This document shows positions 1-9,397 of a stretch of 64,000 bases of DNA, in pieces. Under the pieces are notes generated by a model. The model did no database searches, was not told the origin of the DNA, and saw only the letters and a list, made by a program, of their open reading frames with translations. Source of the stretch: Bin87 sp965221295 (lineage in GTDB: Bacteria; Chloroflexota; Dehalococcoidia; Lucifugimonadales; UBA3495); contig OZ244879.1 of the NCBI GenBank assembly GCA_965221295.1, forward strand, positions 310,001 through 374,000, written 5' to 3'. The first letter of the stretch is position 1, and every line of letters starts with the position of its first letter. A program made the position numbers and the translations under genes.

Positions 1-17
1 CTCCAAGCGACAAGCGA

Positions 18-641
18 CTAACGGCCGCCCAAAGCCACCTGCACCATACGTTTCTCCAGGGCCAGGGCCATCTCAGTGGCTAAATTCGCGCGGTCGTGTT
101 CGCCGATCACGCCCACGAAAGCTACGCCCAACAACCGGCCCACGCGGAAATCGATCACGGTGGACGACAGCAACCCAGCCGGCCCGCCTTGCAGCACCTG
201 CAAACCCACCGATTCATCGTAGAAACCTTGAGTATCCACCCTCGAGACCGAAATAATCTGCTGGCCAGAACCCACGCTTTGCCCAACGTTGTCCTCGAAG
301 TCCTTCAAGAAGATGTCGGACATCCATCCCGCCACTTGATCGGGGTTTTCGAAAAGGTGGACTACCGTGGCGCCGACGAAGTTCACTCCGCCCGTTGGAA
401 CTACGTCTGAAGTAGGCACGAACTCGCGCATGAAACCACCGATGCGGCCAGCGTCGCGAAACCGGGCGGCGGTGCTGCCATCGAAGCCGTTCTCGGCCAT
501 TTCGGCGTTGTCCAGAGGACCCGAGCGCGCAAGTTGGTAACCCCGTAGGTCTTCGGGCAAGTCGGCCGTTTCCAACGTCATGTATTCCAGGTCGGCCTCT
601 CCTACACGGTAAGTGGCGGTCCACAGGGGATTGGATGACAC
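18..641 (-). CDS. conserved hypothetical protein
   Basis: A protein of 207 residues that I do not recognise. The frame is open further upstream to a TTG at 710, but a GTG at 641 is preceded by AGGAGG nine bases away, so I take the GTG as the start. There is no signal peptide and no clear membrane segment. It has alternating hydrophobic stretches (for example a VNFVGATVV strand and a LLGVAFVGVIG strand near the C-terminus) that suggest an alpha/beta or beta-sandwich fold. It lies about 75 bp downstream of the BNR propeller gene on the same strand and is probably co-transcribed with it. Function unknown. Confidence 0.7.
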   Translation of the reverse strand: MSSNPLWTATYRVGEADLEYMTLETADLPEDLRGYQLARSGPLDNAEMAENGFDGSTAARFRDAGRIGGFMREFVPTSDVVPTGGVNFVGATVVHLFENPDQVAGWMSDIFLKDFEDNVGQSVGSGQQIISVSRVDTQGFYDESVGLQVLQGGPAGLLSSTVIDFRVGRLLGVAFVGVIGEHDRANLATEMALALEKRMVQVALGGR

Positions 642-716
642 GGCGGGATTCCTCCTGGGTTGGGCAAGGGAATGCAGAGGGGGCAGGACAACCCGCCCCC
701 TCCTGGTCAAGAATGG

Positions 717-1796
717 TCAGGCGGCCACCATGGGATAGACGTGGCGACCCCGGGACATTTCGACCGGCACGTCGGTGCGCGTCCATTCGTGGCCGCCGTC
801 GTTGCTGCCGTACACGTGGCCATCCCGGTCGCAGCAGTAGATATTGCTGGGCGCGTTGCGGTCGATGGCGATCTGGAACATGCGGGCCGGCGCCACCTCG
901 CCCAGGTCCACCCGCTCCCAGGTTTCGCCAGCGTCGGTGGAGCGAACCAGTACGCCGGCGTCCACGGTGCCGGCCGGGGCGCTTCCGCCGCCAGCTCCCG
1001 CCGCCAGGTACATCTTGCTGGGGTCGGTGGGATCCACAACCAGGTCGCGGCAGTAGCTGCCGCCTTCGAACATCTCGTCGATGGGCACAAATTCCCAGTC
1101 CTTGCCGCGCTGACGGCTACGGAACATCGCCAGCTGGGTGATGATGTACACCAAGCCAGGCGAAGCTGGATTCACCTGCACTCCGTGGAGGTCCACCGGA
1201 CCCAGGCGCGTGTAGTGGCCGTCGGTGATGCAGGACCAAGTCTCGCCGCCGTCGCGGGATGCGATCAGGCCGCCGACTTCGATGGCGCCGTACACGTCGT
1301 CGGGATGCGCCGGGTCGATACTGATCCCGATGACCCGTTTGACGATCTCATGGGGGTTCATGGTGATGTGAGGATGCAGCAGGCCCTCGGTGTTCAACTG
1401 ACGCCACGAATCGCCGCCGTCATCGGAACGGCATACCCGACCCCGGTCATATCCGGCGAACATGATGGACGAGTCATTGGGATGGGCCGCCAGCGACCAA
1501 ACATCGCCGCTCATGGTGTCGGTGCGACGCCAAGTCTCGCCCCGGTCGTCGGTTCGGTACACGCCATCCTGGGTGCCGGCGAAGATCGTTGCCGGTCGGT
1601 CGGGATGGGCCATCAGGGCGCGAACCTGAGGGTTCTCCGGCAGGCCATTTTCGATTGACACCCATTGGGCCTCCCCTTCGGTGAGCCGGTACATGCCGCC
1701 CTCGCCCAGGGGCGTTCCTTCCGCGCCCACGATGAGGGCGCTTTCGCCGGCCAGGCCGACATAGACGTTGGTGTTGTGCGCGGTAATGGTGGTCAT
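717..1796 (-). CDS. BNR/Asp-box beta-propeller protein
   Basis: The 359-residue protein contains repeated Asp-box motifs of the S/T-x-D-x-G-x-T/S-W type (SDDGGDSW, SRDGGETW, STDAGETW and a variant SNDGGHEW), each followed by a hydrophobic strand. This is the pattern of sialidase/sortilin-like six- or seven-bladed propellers. No signal peptide is visible, so it may be cytoplasmic. Sialidase catalytic residues are not evident, and many such proteins in this lineage have no known substrate. AGGAG precedes the ATG. It follows the SMP-30-like gene, suggesting a shared role in handling a small organic substrate, but that is inference. Confidence 0.8.
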   Translation of the reverse strand: MTTITAHNTNVYVGLAGESALIVGAEGTPLGEGGMYRLTEGEAQWVSIENGLPENPQVRALMAHPDRPATIFAGTQDGVYRTDDRGETWRRTDTMSGDVWSLAAHPNDSSIMFAGYDRGRVCRSDDGGDSWRQLNTEGLLHPHITMNPHEIVKRVIGISIDPAHPDDVYGAIEVGGLIASRDGGETWSCITDGHYTRLGPVDLHGVQVNPASPGLVYIITQLAMFRSRQRGKDWEFVPIDEMFEGGSYCRDLVVDPTDPSKMYLAAGAGGGSAPAGTVDAGVLVRSTDAGETWERVDLGEVAPARMFQIAIDRNAPSNIYCCDRDGHVYGSNDGGHEWTRTDVPVEMSRGRHVYPMVAA

Positions 1797-1901
1797 GGCG
1801 ATTTCTCCTGTTGGCGCATGGTTCTGATTCTGCAGATTGTTGGCCGCTTTGCCCCCAATGTCAAGGGGCGGCAGCGGGCGTCGTGGATGCGGCCGCTGTG
1901 G

Positions 1902-2834
1902 TCACGGCCACATGATCCAACCCGTGTGATTGGTTCGGGCGCGGAACAGGTGGCCGCCACCGGTGGTCACGTACAGGGTGCGCATGTCCGCGTCCCCAAA
2001 GCAGCAATTGGTGGGTCGATCAACGCGCATGGGGTGGGTTTCCAGAACTCGGCCGGTGGGCGAGAAAACGTAGATCATGGGGCCAGGGCCAGCGGCTTCC
2101 CATCCAGCGCACACGATTATGTTCCCGTCCTCGTCCAGCGTCATGCCGTCGACGCCGCGCTGCACTCCCTGGCTACCCTGCCCGCGCAGGTCGCCGTCCG
2201 CCGCGCCGCCATCGATGCCGAAGGTGTGTAGGGTGGCATACTCCCCCAGCGAACCATCGTCGTTGATGGGATACGCCCGCAGCTCGCGCCGGCGGTCCGC
2301 GCCGTAGTCGCTCTGCGCCACGTACAAGGTCTGTTGGTCGCGGCTGATCAGGATGCCGTTGGGACGCGAAATATCGGTGGTGGCCCGCGTCAGTTCCCAC
2401 TGGTCATTGCCCTTGGGGTCCAGGCGCAGTACCGACATATGGTCGAGTTCCTGGGGGCCACTTTCGCCGATGCCGGAATACGGGTCGGTGAACCAGATGC
2501 GGCCCGACTTGTCCACCACCAGGTCATTGGGGTTGTTGTGACGTTTGCCATCGAGCAGGTGCGGCATTGACGTGGCGGTGTTGCCGGAGGCGTCGAATCT
2601 GGCGATGCGCCGGCGGCCCTGCTGACAGCCGTACAGGTTGCCCCGGGCGTCGAAGCACAAACCGTTGGTGTTGAAGGTCTCGTTGAAATACTCGGAGACT
2701 TCTCCGGTCTTCGGATCATAACGCAGGATTCGGGAAGCTGGGATGTGTGTGAACAGCAGCGCCTCCCCATCCCACACCGGCCCTTCCGCGGTTCCGCCAT
2801 AAGGTCCGGCCACCAGCTCGAAATTCCAGGACAT
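1902..2834 (-). CDS. SMP-30/gluconolactonase-like hydrolase
   Basis: A 310-residue six-bladed propeller of the SMP-30/gluconolactonase/LRE family. Family signatures seen are AEGPVWDG near residue 17, TNGLCFDARGNLYGC, NNPNDLVVDKSGRIWFTDP in the middle, and GMTLDEDGNIIVC later. Members are Ca2+ or Zn2+-dependent lactonases opening sugar or other lactones. The metal ligands are probably the early Glu, the Asn of NPNDL and the Asp of GMTLDEDG. The start ATG has a GGAGG seven bases upstream. It sits downstream of two importer cassettes on the same strand, so it may act on an imported sugar-derived compound, but the true substrate cannot be read from sequence. Confidence 0.85.
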   Translation of the reverse strand: MSWNFELVAGPYGGTAEGPVWDGEALLFTHIPASRILRYDPKTGEVSEYFNETFNTNGLCFDARGNLYGCQQGRRRIARFDASGNTATSMPHLLDGKRHNNPNDLVVDKSGRIWFTDPYSGIGESGPQELDHMSVLRLDPKGNDQWELTRATTDISRPNGILISRDQQTLYVAQSDYGADRRRELRAYPINDDGSLGEYATLHTFGIDGGAADGDLRGQGSQGVQRGVDGMTLDEDGNIIVCAGWEAAGPGPMIYVFSPTGRVLETHPMRVDRPTNCCFGDADMRTLYVTTGGGHLFRARTNHTGWIMWP

Positions 2835-3139
2835 GGTTGCACCTCCGTTGCTGTTGGGCGCAGTTTAGCACGGCCAGGCCCACTCGGGCAGATCAGGCTC
2901 GCGTGTGGCGACGCCGCAACCGGGCGGCGTCAGCTGGCGGGGAGCCTGCGCCGGCCGAGGGATTGCTCGGTTAGGGAAGTTTGGGTCGGAGAAACACTGG
3001 TAGCGTAGAATCCGGTGCGAGAGCCATTTGTTGCCGGGCCGATGTCCTGACGGGCAATGATCGCCGACACGCGTAGAGGCGGGTGGCCACCCGCCCCTAT
3101 CGCGCCTGGGGAACGTATTAGGGAACTTGCTTTGGCAGC
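2835..3139. other. intergenic spacer without a gene
   Basis: About 300 bp between the lactonase-like gene and the first importer permease. I see no credible gene. It holds one palindromic repeat (3074-3099), listed separately. Confidence 0.6.
3074..3099. repeat. REP-like palindrome, copy 1
   Basis: A 26-bp almost perfect inverted repeat with 13-base arms, no loop and one mismatch; the outer arms read TAGAGGCGGGTGG and CCACCCGCCCCTA. The outer arms resemble the hairpin at 5101-5126, so both may belong to one dispersed palindromic element. It could also act as a transcription terminator for the permease gene ending at 3140. Confidence 0.6.
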
Positions 3140-4072
3140 TTACCGGCCACGCAGTCGCGGGTCCAGCGTATCCCGCAGGGCGTCTCCCAGGAAGTTGATG
3201 GCGAACACCACCACTGAAATGGCGATGCCGGGGAACACGGCCAGCCACCAGGCGATGCGGATTTCCTCGGTGCCGCGAGTCAGCATACCGCCCCAGGTGG
3301 GGATGTCGGGAGGTACGCCAACGCCCAGGAAGGACAGCGAGGCTTCTATGATGATGGCGAACCCCAAGGTGATGGTGCCCAGCACGATGTAGCTGGCTAC
3401 CACGTTGGGCAGGATGTGCCGCAACATGATGCGTATCGAACCGGCGCCGATGGCTTGGGCTGCCAAAGTATAGTCCAGTTCCTTGATGCTCAGCACCTGG
3501 GAACGGATCACCCTGATGGTGCCCGGCAAGAGGATGACCAATAAGGCGATGATGACGTTGTTGGCCGAACCGCCCAAGACCGCCACCAAGCCCAGGGCTA
3601 GGATTATGGGCGGAAAGGCCATCATTGCGTCCACGATGCGTTGCACCGCCAGGTCGAAGGCGCCGCCGATGTAGGCGCTGAGAATCCCGATCAACGCGCC
3701 TAGGGTTACGCCGATGCCCACGCTGAGCAGGCCGACGTAAATGGAAATTTGGGAGCCGGCGATGAGGCGACTGAGCTCATCCCGCCCCAGGTGGTCGCTA
3801 CCCAGCCACGCGCCGGGACCAGGAGGCAGGTATTTCTCCTCGTGGGCTCGGACATCCAGCGGGTCATGGGGCAGCAGGGCTGGGAATGCGTAGGAAAGGG
3901 CCGCCGCCAGAATGGTCAGCAGGATGATGACTCCGCTGACCGCCCCCAAAGGCTTGGAGCGGGCAAAACTGACTAGTTTCTGCGCCCCGGTTTGGCGAGG
4001 GCGCATTTCCAGCATTTGGGCGTCTGCGTTGGGGGTTACGGCCACCCCCTGCCCGGGGTTTGTAGTGGTCAT
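3140..4072 (-). CDS. ABC importer permease, DppC-like (cassette 1)
   Basis: A 310-residue inner-membrane permease of the peptide/nickel/opine importer family. It has an N-terminal hydrophobic helix (SGVIILLTILAAALSYAF), a periplasmic stretch with LGSDHLGRDELSRL, and the membrane-domain EAA-loop region near ELDYTLAAQAIGAGSIRIMLRHILPN. The frame extends upstream, but the ATG at 4072 has a GGAGA eight to ten bases before it and gives the usual DppC length and N-terminus. It follows the DppB-like gene by 43 bp and pairs with it as the transmembrane heterodimer. No ATPase gene is present nearby. Confidence 0.92.
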   Translation of the reverse strand: MTTTNPGQGVAVTPNADAQMLEMRPRQTGAQKLVSFARSKPLGAVSGVIILLTILAAALSYAFPALLPHDPLDVRAHEEKYLPPGPGAWLGSDHLGRDELSRLIAGSQISIYVGLLSVGIGVTLGALIGILSAYIGGAFDLAVQRIVDAMMAFPPIILALGLVAVLGGSANNVIIALLVILLPGTIRVIRSQVLSIKELDYTLAAQAIGAGSIRIMLRHILPNVVASYIVLGTITLGFAIIIEASLSFLGVGVPPDIPTWGGMLTRGTEEIRIAWWLAVFPGIAISVVVFAINFLGDALRDTLDPRLRGR

Positions 4073-4115
4073 TCGGCTAATTCTCCGTTCGCGCTTCCGG
4101 CAAGATGCGCCAAGT

Positions 4116-5072
4116 CTAGGCGTACCGGATGCGTGGATCCAGCAGTCCGTACAAGAGGTCAACCAGCAGGTTGATGATCACGATGGACACTGCGATGACG
4201 ATGATGATCGCCTGGATGGTGGGGAAGTCTCGCTGGAACACCGTTTCGATGAGCAAAGTTCCGATGCCCGGCACCTTGAAGATACTTTCGATGATGACGG
4301 TGCCGCCGAAGAGCCGCCCAAACTGCCAACCGGAGATGGTCAATATGGGCAGCACCGCGTTCTTGAGGCCGTGGCGCACCAGCACGATGCGCTCGGCCAG
4401 CCCTTTGGCTCTGGCGGTGCGCATATAATCTTCCCGGATGATTTCCATCATGGACGAGCGGGTCACCCTGGCGATGAACGCCATGTCATAGAACCCCAGG
4501 GCCAGGGCCGGCAAGAACATCTGCTGGATGTTCTTCCACGGGTCGTCCCAAAGGTCGGCGTAACCCAGCGGCGGCAACCAGTTGAAGCCGCGGGACAGCA
4601 CCAGGACCACCAGCAGGCCAGCGAAGAAGGTGGGTATGGAAATTCCCACCAGGGATATGACCCTGGACACGTAGTCGATCAGACTGTCTGGCTTGATGGC
4701 GGAAATTACGCCGAGGGGCACCGCGAACACCACCGCGATGATGATGGCCAACACCGCCAGTTCCAGCGTGCGGAATATCCGGTCGCCGACCAGCCTCGTA
4801 ACGGGCTGGCCTGATCGCCATATGGAAGTGCCCAAATCGCCCTGCACCAGGCCGCCGATCCAATCCACGTACTGGATCACGATGGGGCGGTCGGTGCCCA
4901 ACTGCCTCCTGAGGTCTTCGAGTTCTTCCTGGGTGAAGGAGGCGTCACCCTCGCTCAATATCACCAGAGCCGGGTCACCGGGCAGCAATCGCATCACCGT
5001 AAACACGATGATAGTGACCAGCAGCACGGTGGGTATGATCAGCAGAACCCGTTTGAATGCGTATTGTCGCAT
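4116..5072 (-). CDS. ABC importer permease, DppB-like (cassette 1)
   Basis: A 318-residue permease beginning MRQYAFKRVLLIIPTVLLVT, the classical DppB/OppB N-terminal helix. It is followed by PGDPALVILS, a periplasmic domain, and five further hydrophobic segments. The cytoplasmic coupling region reads RTARAKGLAERIVLVRHGLKNA, the EAA-type loop that contacts the ATPase. GGAAGG lies upstream of the ATG. It is closely similar throughout to the protein encoded at 8345-9298, consistent with tandem duplication of the whole cassette. Confidence 0.93.
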   Translation of the reverse strand: MRQYAFKRVLLIIPTVLLVTIIVFTVMRLLPGDPALVILSEGDASFTQEELEDLRRQLGTDRPIVIQYVDWIGGLVQGDLGTSIWRSGQPVTRLVGDRIFRTLELAVLAIIIAVVFAVPLGVISAIKPDSLIDYVSRVISLVGISIPTFFAGLLVVLVLSRGFNWLPPLGYADLWDDPWKNIQQMFLPALALGFYDMAFIARVTRSSMMEIIREDYMRTARAKGLAERIVLVRHGLKNAVLPILTISGWQFGRLFGGTVIIESIFKVPGIGTLLIETVFQRDFPTIQAIIIVIAVSIVIINLLVDLLYGLLDPRIRYA

Positions 5073-5100
5073 AACCCTTGCCTTCCGTTACAACGCAACA

Positions 5101-5126
5101 TAGGGGCGACCCAAGAGCCGCCCCTA
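5101..5126. repeat. REP-like hairpin, copy 2
   Basis: TAGGGGCG and CGCCCCTA form a perfect 8-bp stem around a 10-base loop, in the 79 bp between the binding-protein gene and its permease. It resembles the 3074-3099 palindrome. In this position it could attenuate transcription, giving more binding protein than permease, as is common in such operons. That role is inferred. Confidence 0.6.
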
Positions 5127-5151
5127 CGTCATACGATCAAACCGTTCCCGG

Positions 5152-7101
5152 TTACCGGTCCAGCCACAGGTCTTCGTGCTTGAACTGGTATTGCACGGTG
5201 GACGGGGCGTTGAATCCCTTCACGTCCTTGTGCACCAGCCAGAACAACTGACCAAGTTGCAGCGTGACCCAGTGGTTGTCTTCGAAGCTGTGCATCCACA
5301 CTTCGGCTTCCTTGTTGATCTCGCGCCGAGCCTCTGGGTCCAGCTCGACCTTTTGGCGTTCGAACCAATCGACCACCAGGTCATGGGACCAGTCGGTGTA
5401 GTTGCGGGTTCCACCCTTCAGGTACACCCCGCCGTACACGGCGTCGGCGTCATAGACCACCATGCCTTCGCCCTGGCAGCTGATTTCCCAGTCGCCCTCG
5501 GCGTCGGCGGCGCGAGAGGTGCCGTACTTGCTGTAGCCCGCCGCGCTGGGCAGGGTCTCGATGTCGCCGGTGATGCCCAGGGCGTCCTGCAGCTGCTGCT
5601 TGACGACCTGACACTGGTCGGGGTAGTTGCCGACCTGGCGCACCGTGTATTGCACTTCAAATCCGTCGGGAACGCCCGCTTCGGCCATCAGCGCCTTGGC
5701 GTCGGCCAAGTCCTGCTGTCCTTCAGGCGTGTCCTTGGGGCGTATGCCGGGCCAGTCGAGACACACCTCGTTGGCGTGGGCCAGGCCCATGAGCGGGCAA
5801 TAGCTGCCGCCGGAGTTGTCGAACACGCGCTCGTCAATCTCCTGCCGGTCCACGGCCAAGTTGATGGCCTGACGCACCTGGTGGCTCTGGAATTGCGGCT
5901 TCTTCACGTTGAGCATCAGGCCCCAGTTGGTGCCAGCCGCGATGGGATGCGCCACGTAGTCGCCGTCGGTAGTGCGCTCGAGGTCGAAGTATTGCGTGGG
6001 GGACAGGTTGGTGAACCCGCCGTTGGCCATGTCCAACTGTCGCGCCTCGAATTGGGCGATCAGACGGTCCTTGGCCTGGCCGGTGAAGATGTAGTGCTCG
6101 ATGCGGTCAACGAACGGACGGCCTTCCTTGAAGTAATCTTCGTTCTTGCTGACCTTGTAGAAGTCGCCGACCTGGTATTCTTCCAGAACGTAGGGGCCGG
6201 AGGTGGTTCCGCGATCGATGATGTTCTCACCCAGGTTCAGGAAACACGGGTTGGAGGCGTCGCGAACCGCGCAGTTGGCGTCGGAATCCAGCATGTGGCC
6301 CGGGAGCACCTTGGCGTAGTCGATGGCCAGGAACTTGATGAAGGCGCCAGAAGCGAACTGGAGGTTGAACTCGACGGTTTTGTCGTCGATGGCCCTCAGC
6401 ACATCATCTTGATTGAGCGCGGTGCAGTCTCCGCCATCTTTGTCGGCCACTTCCATCCTGACCGTGTAGTTGCGCCACAGTCCAGACCGTCCGGTGCTGT
6501 TGCAGGGATTGGCGTAACGCGAGTGGGTGGAGATTACGTCGGCCGACGTGATTTCCGTACCGTCGGTCCACTGCATGTCATCGCGCAGGTGGAAGGTGTA
6601 AGTCAGGCCGTCGTCGCTCACGTCCCAAGACTCAGCCAAGTCGCCGGTGATGGCGTTGGTGTCCACGGTGTCGTACTGCACGATTTGGTTGTACAGCTGG
6701 GAGTAGGAGATGACGCTGGACAGCGAGGATGAACCCAAGGGGTCCCAGTCCCTGGTATCCGCGTAGGCGGACATGAGCAGGGTGCCGCCGTACTTGGGGC
6801 CGGCGCTGGGGGTCGGCGTGGCCACCGCGCGAGGTGTGGCGGTGGGAGCCGGCGTGTTCGTGGGTCGCGCCGTGGCCTGAGCGGCCTGGGGAATTGGGGT
6901 ATTGGTGGGCTGCGTTTCGGCGGGAGCGGCCGGCGCCTCGGTGGCGGCCGCGGCTGGCTCCTCAGCAGTTGTGGGTTGTTGCGTCGCGGCGGGGGCGGGT
7001 TCTTCTGCCCCTCCGCAGGCCATGCCTACCATCAACGCGATAACGCCGGCTGCCAGCAACGGCATTCGCAGAGACAGTCGGCCCAAGGTGAGTGGCTTCA
7101 T
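5152..7101 (-). CDS. extracellular solute-binding lipoprotein, family 5 (cassette 1)
   Basis: A 649-residue lipoprotein of the peptide/nickel-binding SBP_bac_5 family. A hydrophobic signal peptide ends in a lipobox with Cys29 (VGMACGG). A Thr/Pro/Ala-rich linker of about 70 residues follows, then the binding domain starting at KYGGTLLMSAYADTRDWDP. Family motifs include LAESWDVSDDGLTYTFHLRDDMQWTDG and, later, VRQAINLAVDRQEI. The predicted location is the outer face of the membrane, delivering substrate to the DppBC-like permeases encoded next. GGGAGG lies 11 bases before the ATG. The substrate cannot be deduced. Its sequence is strongly similar to the protein at 9398-11311. Confidence 0.93.
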   Translation of the reverse strand: MKPLTLGRLSLRMPLLAAGVIALMVGMACGGAEEPAPAATQQPTTAEEPAAAATEAPAAPAETQPTNTPIPQAAQATARPTNTPAPTATPRAVATPTPSAGPKYGGTLLMSAYADTRDWDPLGSSSLSSVISYSQLYNQIVQYDTVDTNAITGDLAESWDVSDDGLTYTFHLRDDMQWTDGTEITSADVISTHSRYANPCNSTGRSGLWRNYTVRMEVADKDGGDCTALNQDDVLRAIDDKTVEFNLQFASGAFIKFLAIDYAKVLPGHMLDSDANCAVRDASNPCFLNLGENIIDRGTTSGPYVLEEYQVGDFYKVSKNEDYFKEGRPFVDRIEHYIFTGQAKDRLIAQFEARQLDMANGGFTNLSPTQYFDLERTTDGDYVAHPIAAGTNWGLMLNVKKPQFQSHQVRQAINLAVDRQEIDERVFDNSGGSYCPLMGLAHANEVCLDWPGIRPKDTPEGQQDLADAKALMAEAGVPDGFEVQYTVRQVGNYPDQCQVVKQQLQDALGITGDIETLPSAAGYSKYGTSRAADAEGDWEISCQGEGMVVYDADAVYGGVYLKGGTRNYTDWSHDLVVDWFERQKVELDPEARREINKEAEVWMHSFEDNHWVTLQLGQLFWLVHKDVKGFNAPSTVQYQFKHEDLWLDR

Positions 7102-7370
7102 ATCGATGTGAACCTCCCAGCGTCGTTACGACGGATATAATGAACTCGTCGACCGTTCGCTTGACGGTCGCGCCCGCGTGAGTCGCTTGGGCCCCCCGGA
7201 TTTGGCCATTGTGAAATTTGCCACAATCCGTGAGACACGGGGCGGAATATTATCCTAGCCATGTTGGCCTGTCAATAGTCCGCAAGCCCTCACCGGGTCG
7301 TTTACGAAAACCGCGCTTGTTTGGATCTGGCAATGCGCGTGGGTGGCCGCCCAGAGAACGGCCGTTGAAT

Positions 7371-8285
7371 CTAGCGACCCCGGAGCCGGGGGTCCAGGGT
7401 GTCGCGCAGGGCGTCGCCCAGGAAGTTGATGGCGAAAACCACAACGGAGATCGCCAAACCGGGAAACACCGCCAGCCACCAGGCGGTGCGGATATATTTC
7501 TGCGCTCCCTCGGTGAGCATCCCGCCCCAGGTGGGGATGTCCGCGGAGATGCCAACTCCCAGAAAGGTAAGAGACGCTTCAATGATGATCGCCAAGCCGA
7601 GGGTAATCGTGCTCAGGACGATGTAGCTTGCCACCACGTTGGGCAGGATGTGCCGCAGCATGATGCGCCAGGGCCGCGCGCCCACGGCCTGAGCCGCCAG
7701 GGTGTAATCCAACTCCTTGATGCTCAGCACCTGGGCTCGGATCACCCTGATAGCGCCAGGCAGCAGAATAACCACCAGCGCCGCCACGATGTTGTTTACT
7801 GAGGAACCCAACACCGCGGTCAGTCCCAACGCCATGATGATGGCGGGAAACGCCATCAGCGCGTCCACCACTCGTTGTATGGTCAAGTCGATGATGCCGC
7901 CCACGTAGGCGCTGACGATGCCGATGATGGTTCCCAGCGAAATTCCGATGATGACGCTGGCCAGACCCACGTACATGGAAACTCGCGCGCCAAAGATCAC
8001 CCGGCTGAACACGTCCCGGCCCAACTCGTCGGCTCCCAGCCACGCGTTCGCCGTCGGAGAGATGAACGGATCGTGGGTCAGATCCAACGGGTCGTAGGGA
8101 GCGATCAACGGAGCGAAAATGGCGGTCAGAATCGTCACTATGATTATGGCCGCGCTCACCGCCCCCAGCGGTTTGGTCCTGCAGAAGGCGCCAATCCGCT
8201 TGATTGTTCCCTGCTTGGGGCGAATATCGAGCTGCGGTTCTGCCGAAACCCCCGGGGCAACCTGTCCGGTGTTGGTGGTAGTCAT
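7371..8285 (-). CDS. ABC importer permease, DppC-like (cassette 2)
   Basis: A 304-residue permease paralogous to the one at 3140-4072. It starts MTTTNTGQVAPG, has the first membrane helix at SAAIIIVTILTAIFAPLIAPYDP, the LGADELGRDVFSRVIFGAR motif, and the coupling loop ELDYTLAAQAVGARPWRIMLRHILPN. A GGGAG lies upstream of the ATG. It is the last gene of cassette 2, and about 270 bp separate it from the binding-protein gene of cassette 1. That gap holds no gene that I can support. Confidence 0.92.
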   Translation of the reverse strand: MTTTNTGQVAPGVSAEPQLDIRPKQGTIKRIGAFCRTKPLGAVSAAIIIVTILTAIFAPLIAPYDPLDLTHDPFISPTANAWLGADELGRDVFSRVIFGARVSMYVGLASVIIGISLGTIIGIVSAYVGGIIDLTIQRVVDALMAFPAIIMALGLTAVLGSSVNNIVAALVVILLPGAIRVIRAQVLSIKELDYTLAAQAVGARPWRIMLRHILPNVVASYIVLSTITLGLAIIIEASLTFLGVGISADIPTWGGMLTEGAQKYIRTAWWLAVFPGLAISVVVFAINFLGDALRDTLDPRLRGR

Positions 8286-8344
8286 GCCTCACACTCCCGG
8301 TGAAACGGATATGCGCGTTCTCGTGGGAATTTGCCCGCCTGACC

Positions 8345-9298
8345 TCAGGCGTAGCGAATTCGAGGATCCAGCCAGCCGTACAGCAGGTCCACCAGGAGGT
8401 TGATGACGACTATGGACAGCGCCACGATCACGATGACCGCCTGGATGGTGGGGAAGTCGCGTTGGTAAACCGCGTCGATGAGCAATTGCCCCACGCCGGG
8501 TATCAGGAATATCTTCTCGATGACCACGGTGCCGCCAAACAAACGGCCAAACTGCCAGCCCGAAATGGTCAGGATGGGCAGAACCGCGTTTTTCAACCCA
8601 TGCCTGGAGAGCACCAAACGCTCGGCCAAGCCCTTGGCCCGGGCCGTGCGCATGTAGTCCTCCCGCAAGATCTCCATCATGGATGAACGCGTTACCCTGG
8701 CGATGAAGGCCATGTCGTAGAAGCCCAGGGCCAGGGCCGGCAGCATCAATTGCTTCAGGTTAGCCCAGGGGTCTTCCCAGATGTCCGAGTAGCCCAACGG
8801 CGGCAGCCAGCCGAACGCTCGAATCAGGATCAACGTCAGGAGGATGCCGCTGAAAAAGGTCGGAATCGATATGCCGACCAGGGTGAATACCCTTGAAACG
8901 TAGTCAATGGGGCTGTCGGGCTTGATCGCCGACAAAACGCCCAACGGCACGGCGCATACCACCGCCAACGCGATGCCCAGAATGGCCAATTCAATGGTGA
9001 CCGGAATCCGTTCGCCCAGCCGCTCCATCACCGGGCCGCCCCACCAGAACGAAGTTCCGAAATCGCCGCGGACCAAGCCGGACACCCAATCTAAGTACTG
9101 GACTACGATTGGGCGATCCGTCCCCAACTCAATGCGGAGGAGGCGGAGTTCCTCCTCGGTGTACGCGGCGTCGTCAGCGCTCAGGATCGCCAGCGCCGGG
9201 TCGCCCGGTATCAACCGCATCACCACGAAGACGATGACGGTCACCAGCAAAACTGTGGGGACGAACAATCCGATGCGTTTGATGGCGTACTGTCTCAT
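8345..9298 (-). CDS. ABC importer permease, DppB-like (cassette 2)
   Basis: A 317-residue permease beginning MRQYAIKRIGLFVPTVLLVT. It has the same topology and the same EAA-type loop (RTARAKGLAERLVLSRHGLKNA) as its paralogue at 4116-5072. Conserved PGDPALAILS and GVSIPTFF-like segments are present (GISIPTFFSGILL). The ribosome-binding site is weak (GGTGG), so expression may depend on coupling with the upstream binding-protein gene 99 bp away. Confidence 0.93.
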   Translation of the reverse strand: MRQYAIKRIGLFVPTVLLVTVIVFVVMRLIPGDPALAILSADDAAYTEEELRLLRIELGTDRPIVVQYLDWVSGLVRGDFGTSFWWGGPVMERLGERIPVTIELAILGIALAVVCAVPLGVLSAIKPDSPIDYVSRVFTLVGISIPTFFSGILLTLILIRAFGWLPPLGYSDIWEDPWANLKQLMLPALALGFYDMAFIARVTRSSMMEILREDYMRTARAKGLAERLVLSRHGLKNAVLPILTISGWQFGRLFGGTVVIEKIFLIPGVGQLLIDAVYQRDFPTIQAVIVIVALSIVVINLLVDLLYGWLDPRIRYA

Positions 9299-9397
9299 TT
9301 GGCCACCGCGCCCATTGTGGTCCCCTTGCCGAACGCCGCAGAATCTGCTTGGTTCGGCAAGGGGACGCCTTGCGTTCAGCGAGTTGCTTCAGTCGGC

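Noticed and set aside
5176..6732. Plus-strand frame of 518 codons
   Set aside because: Antisense shadow of the binding lipoprotein gene.
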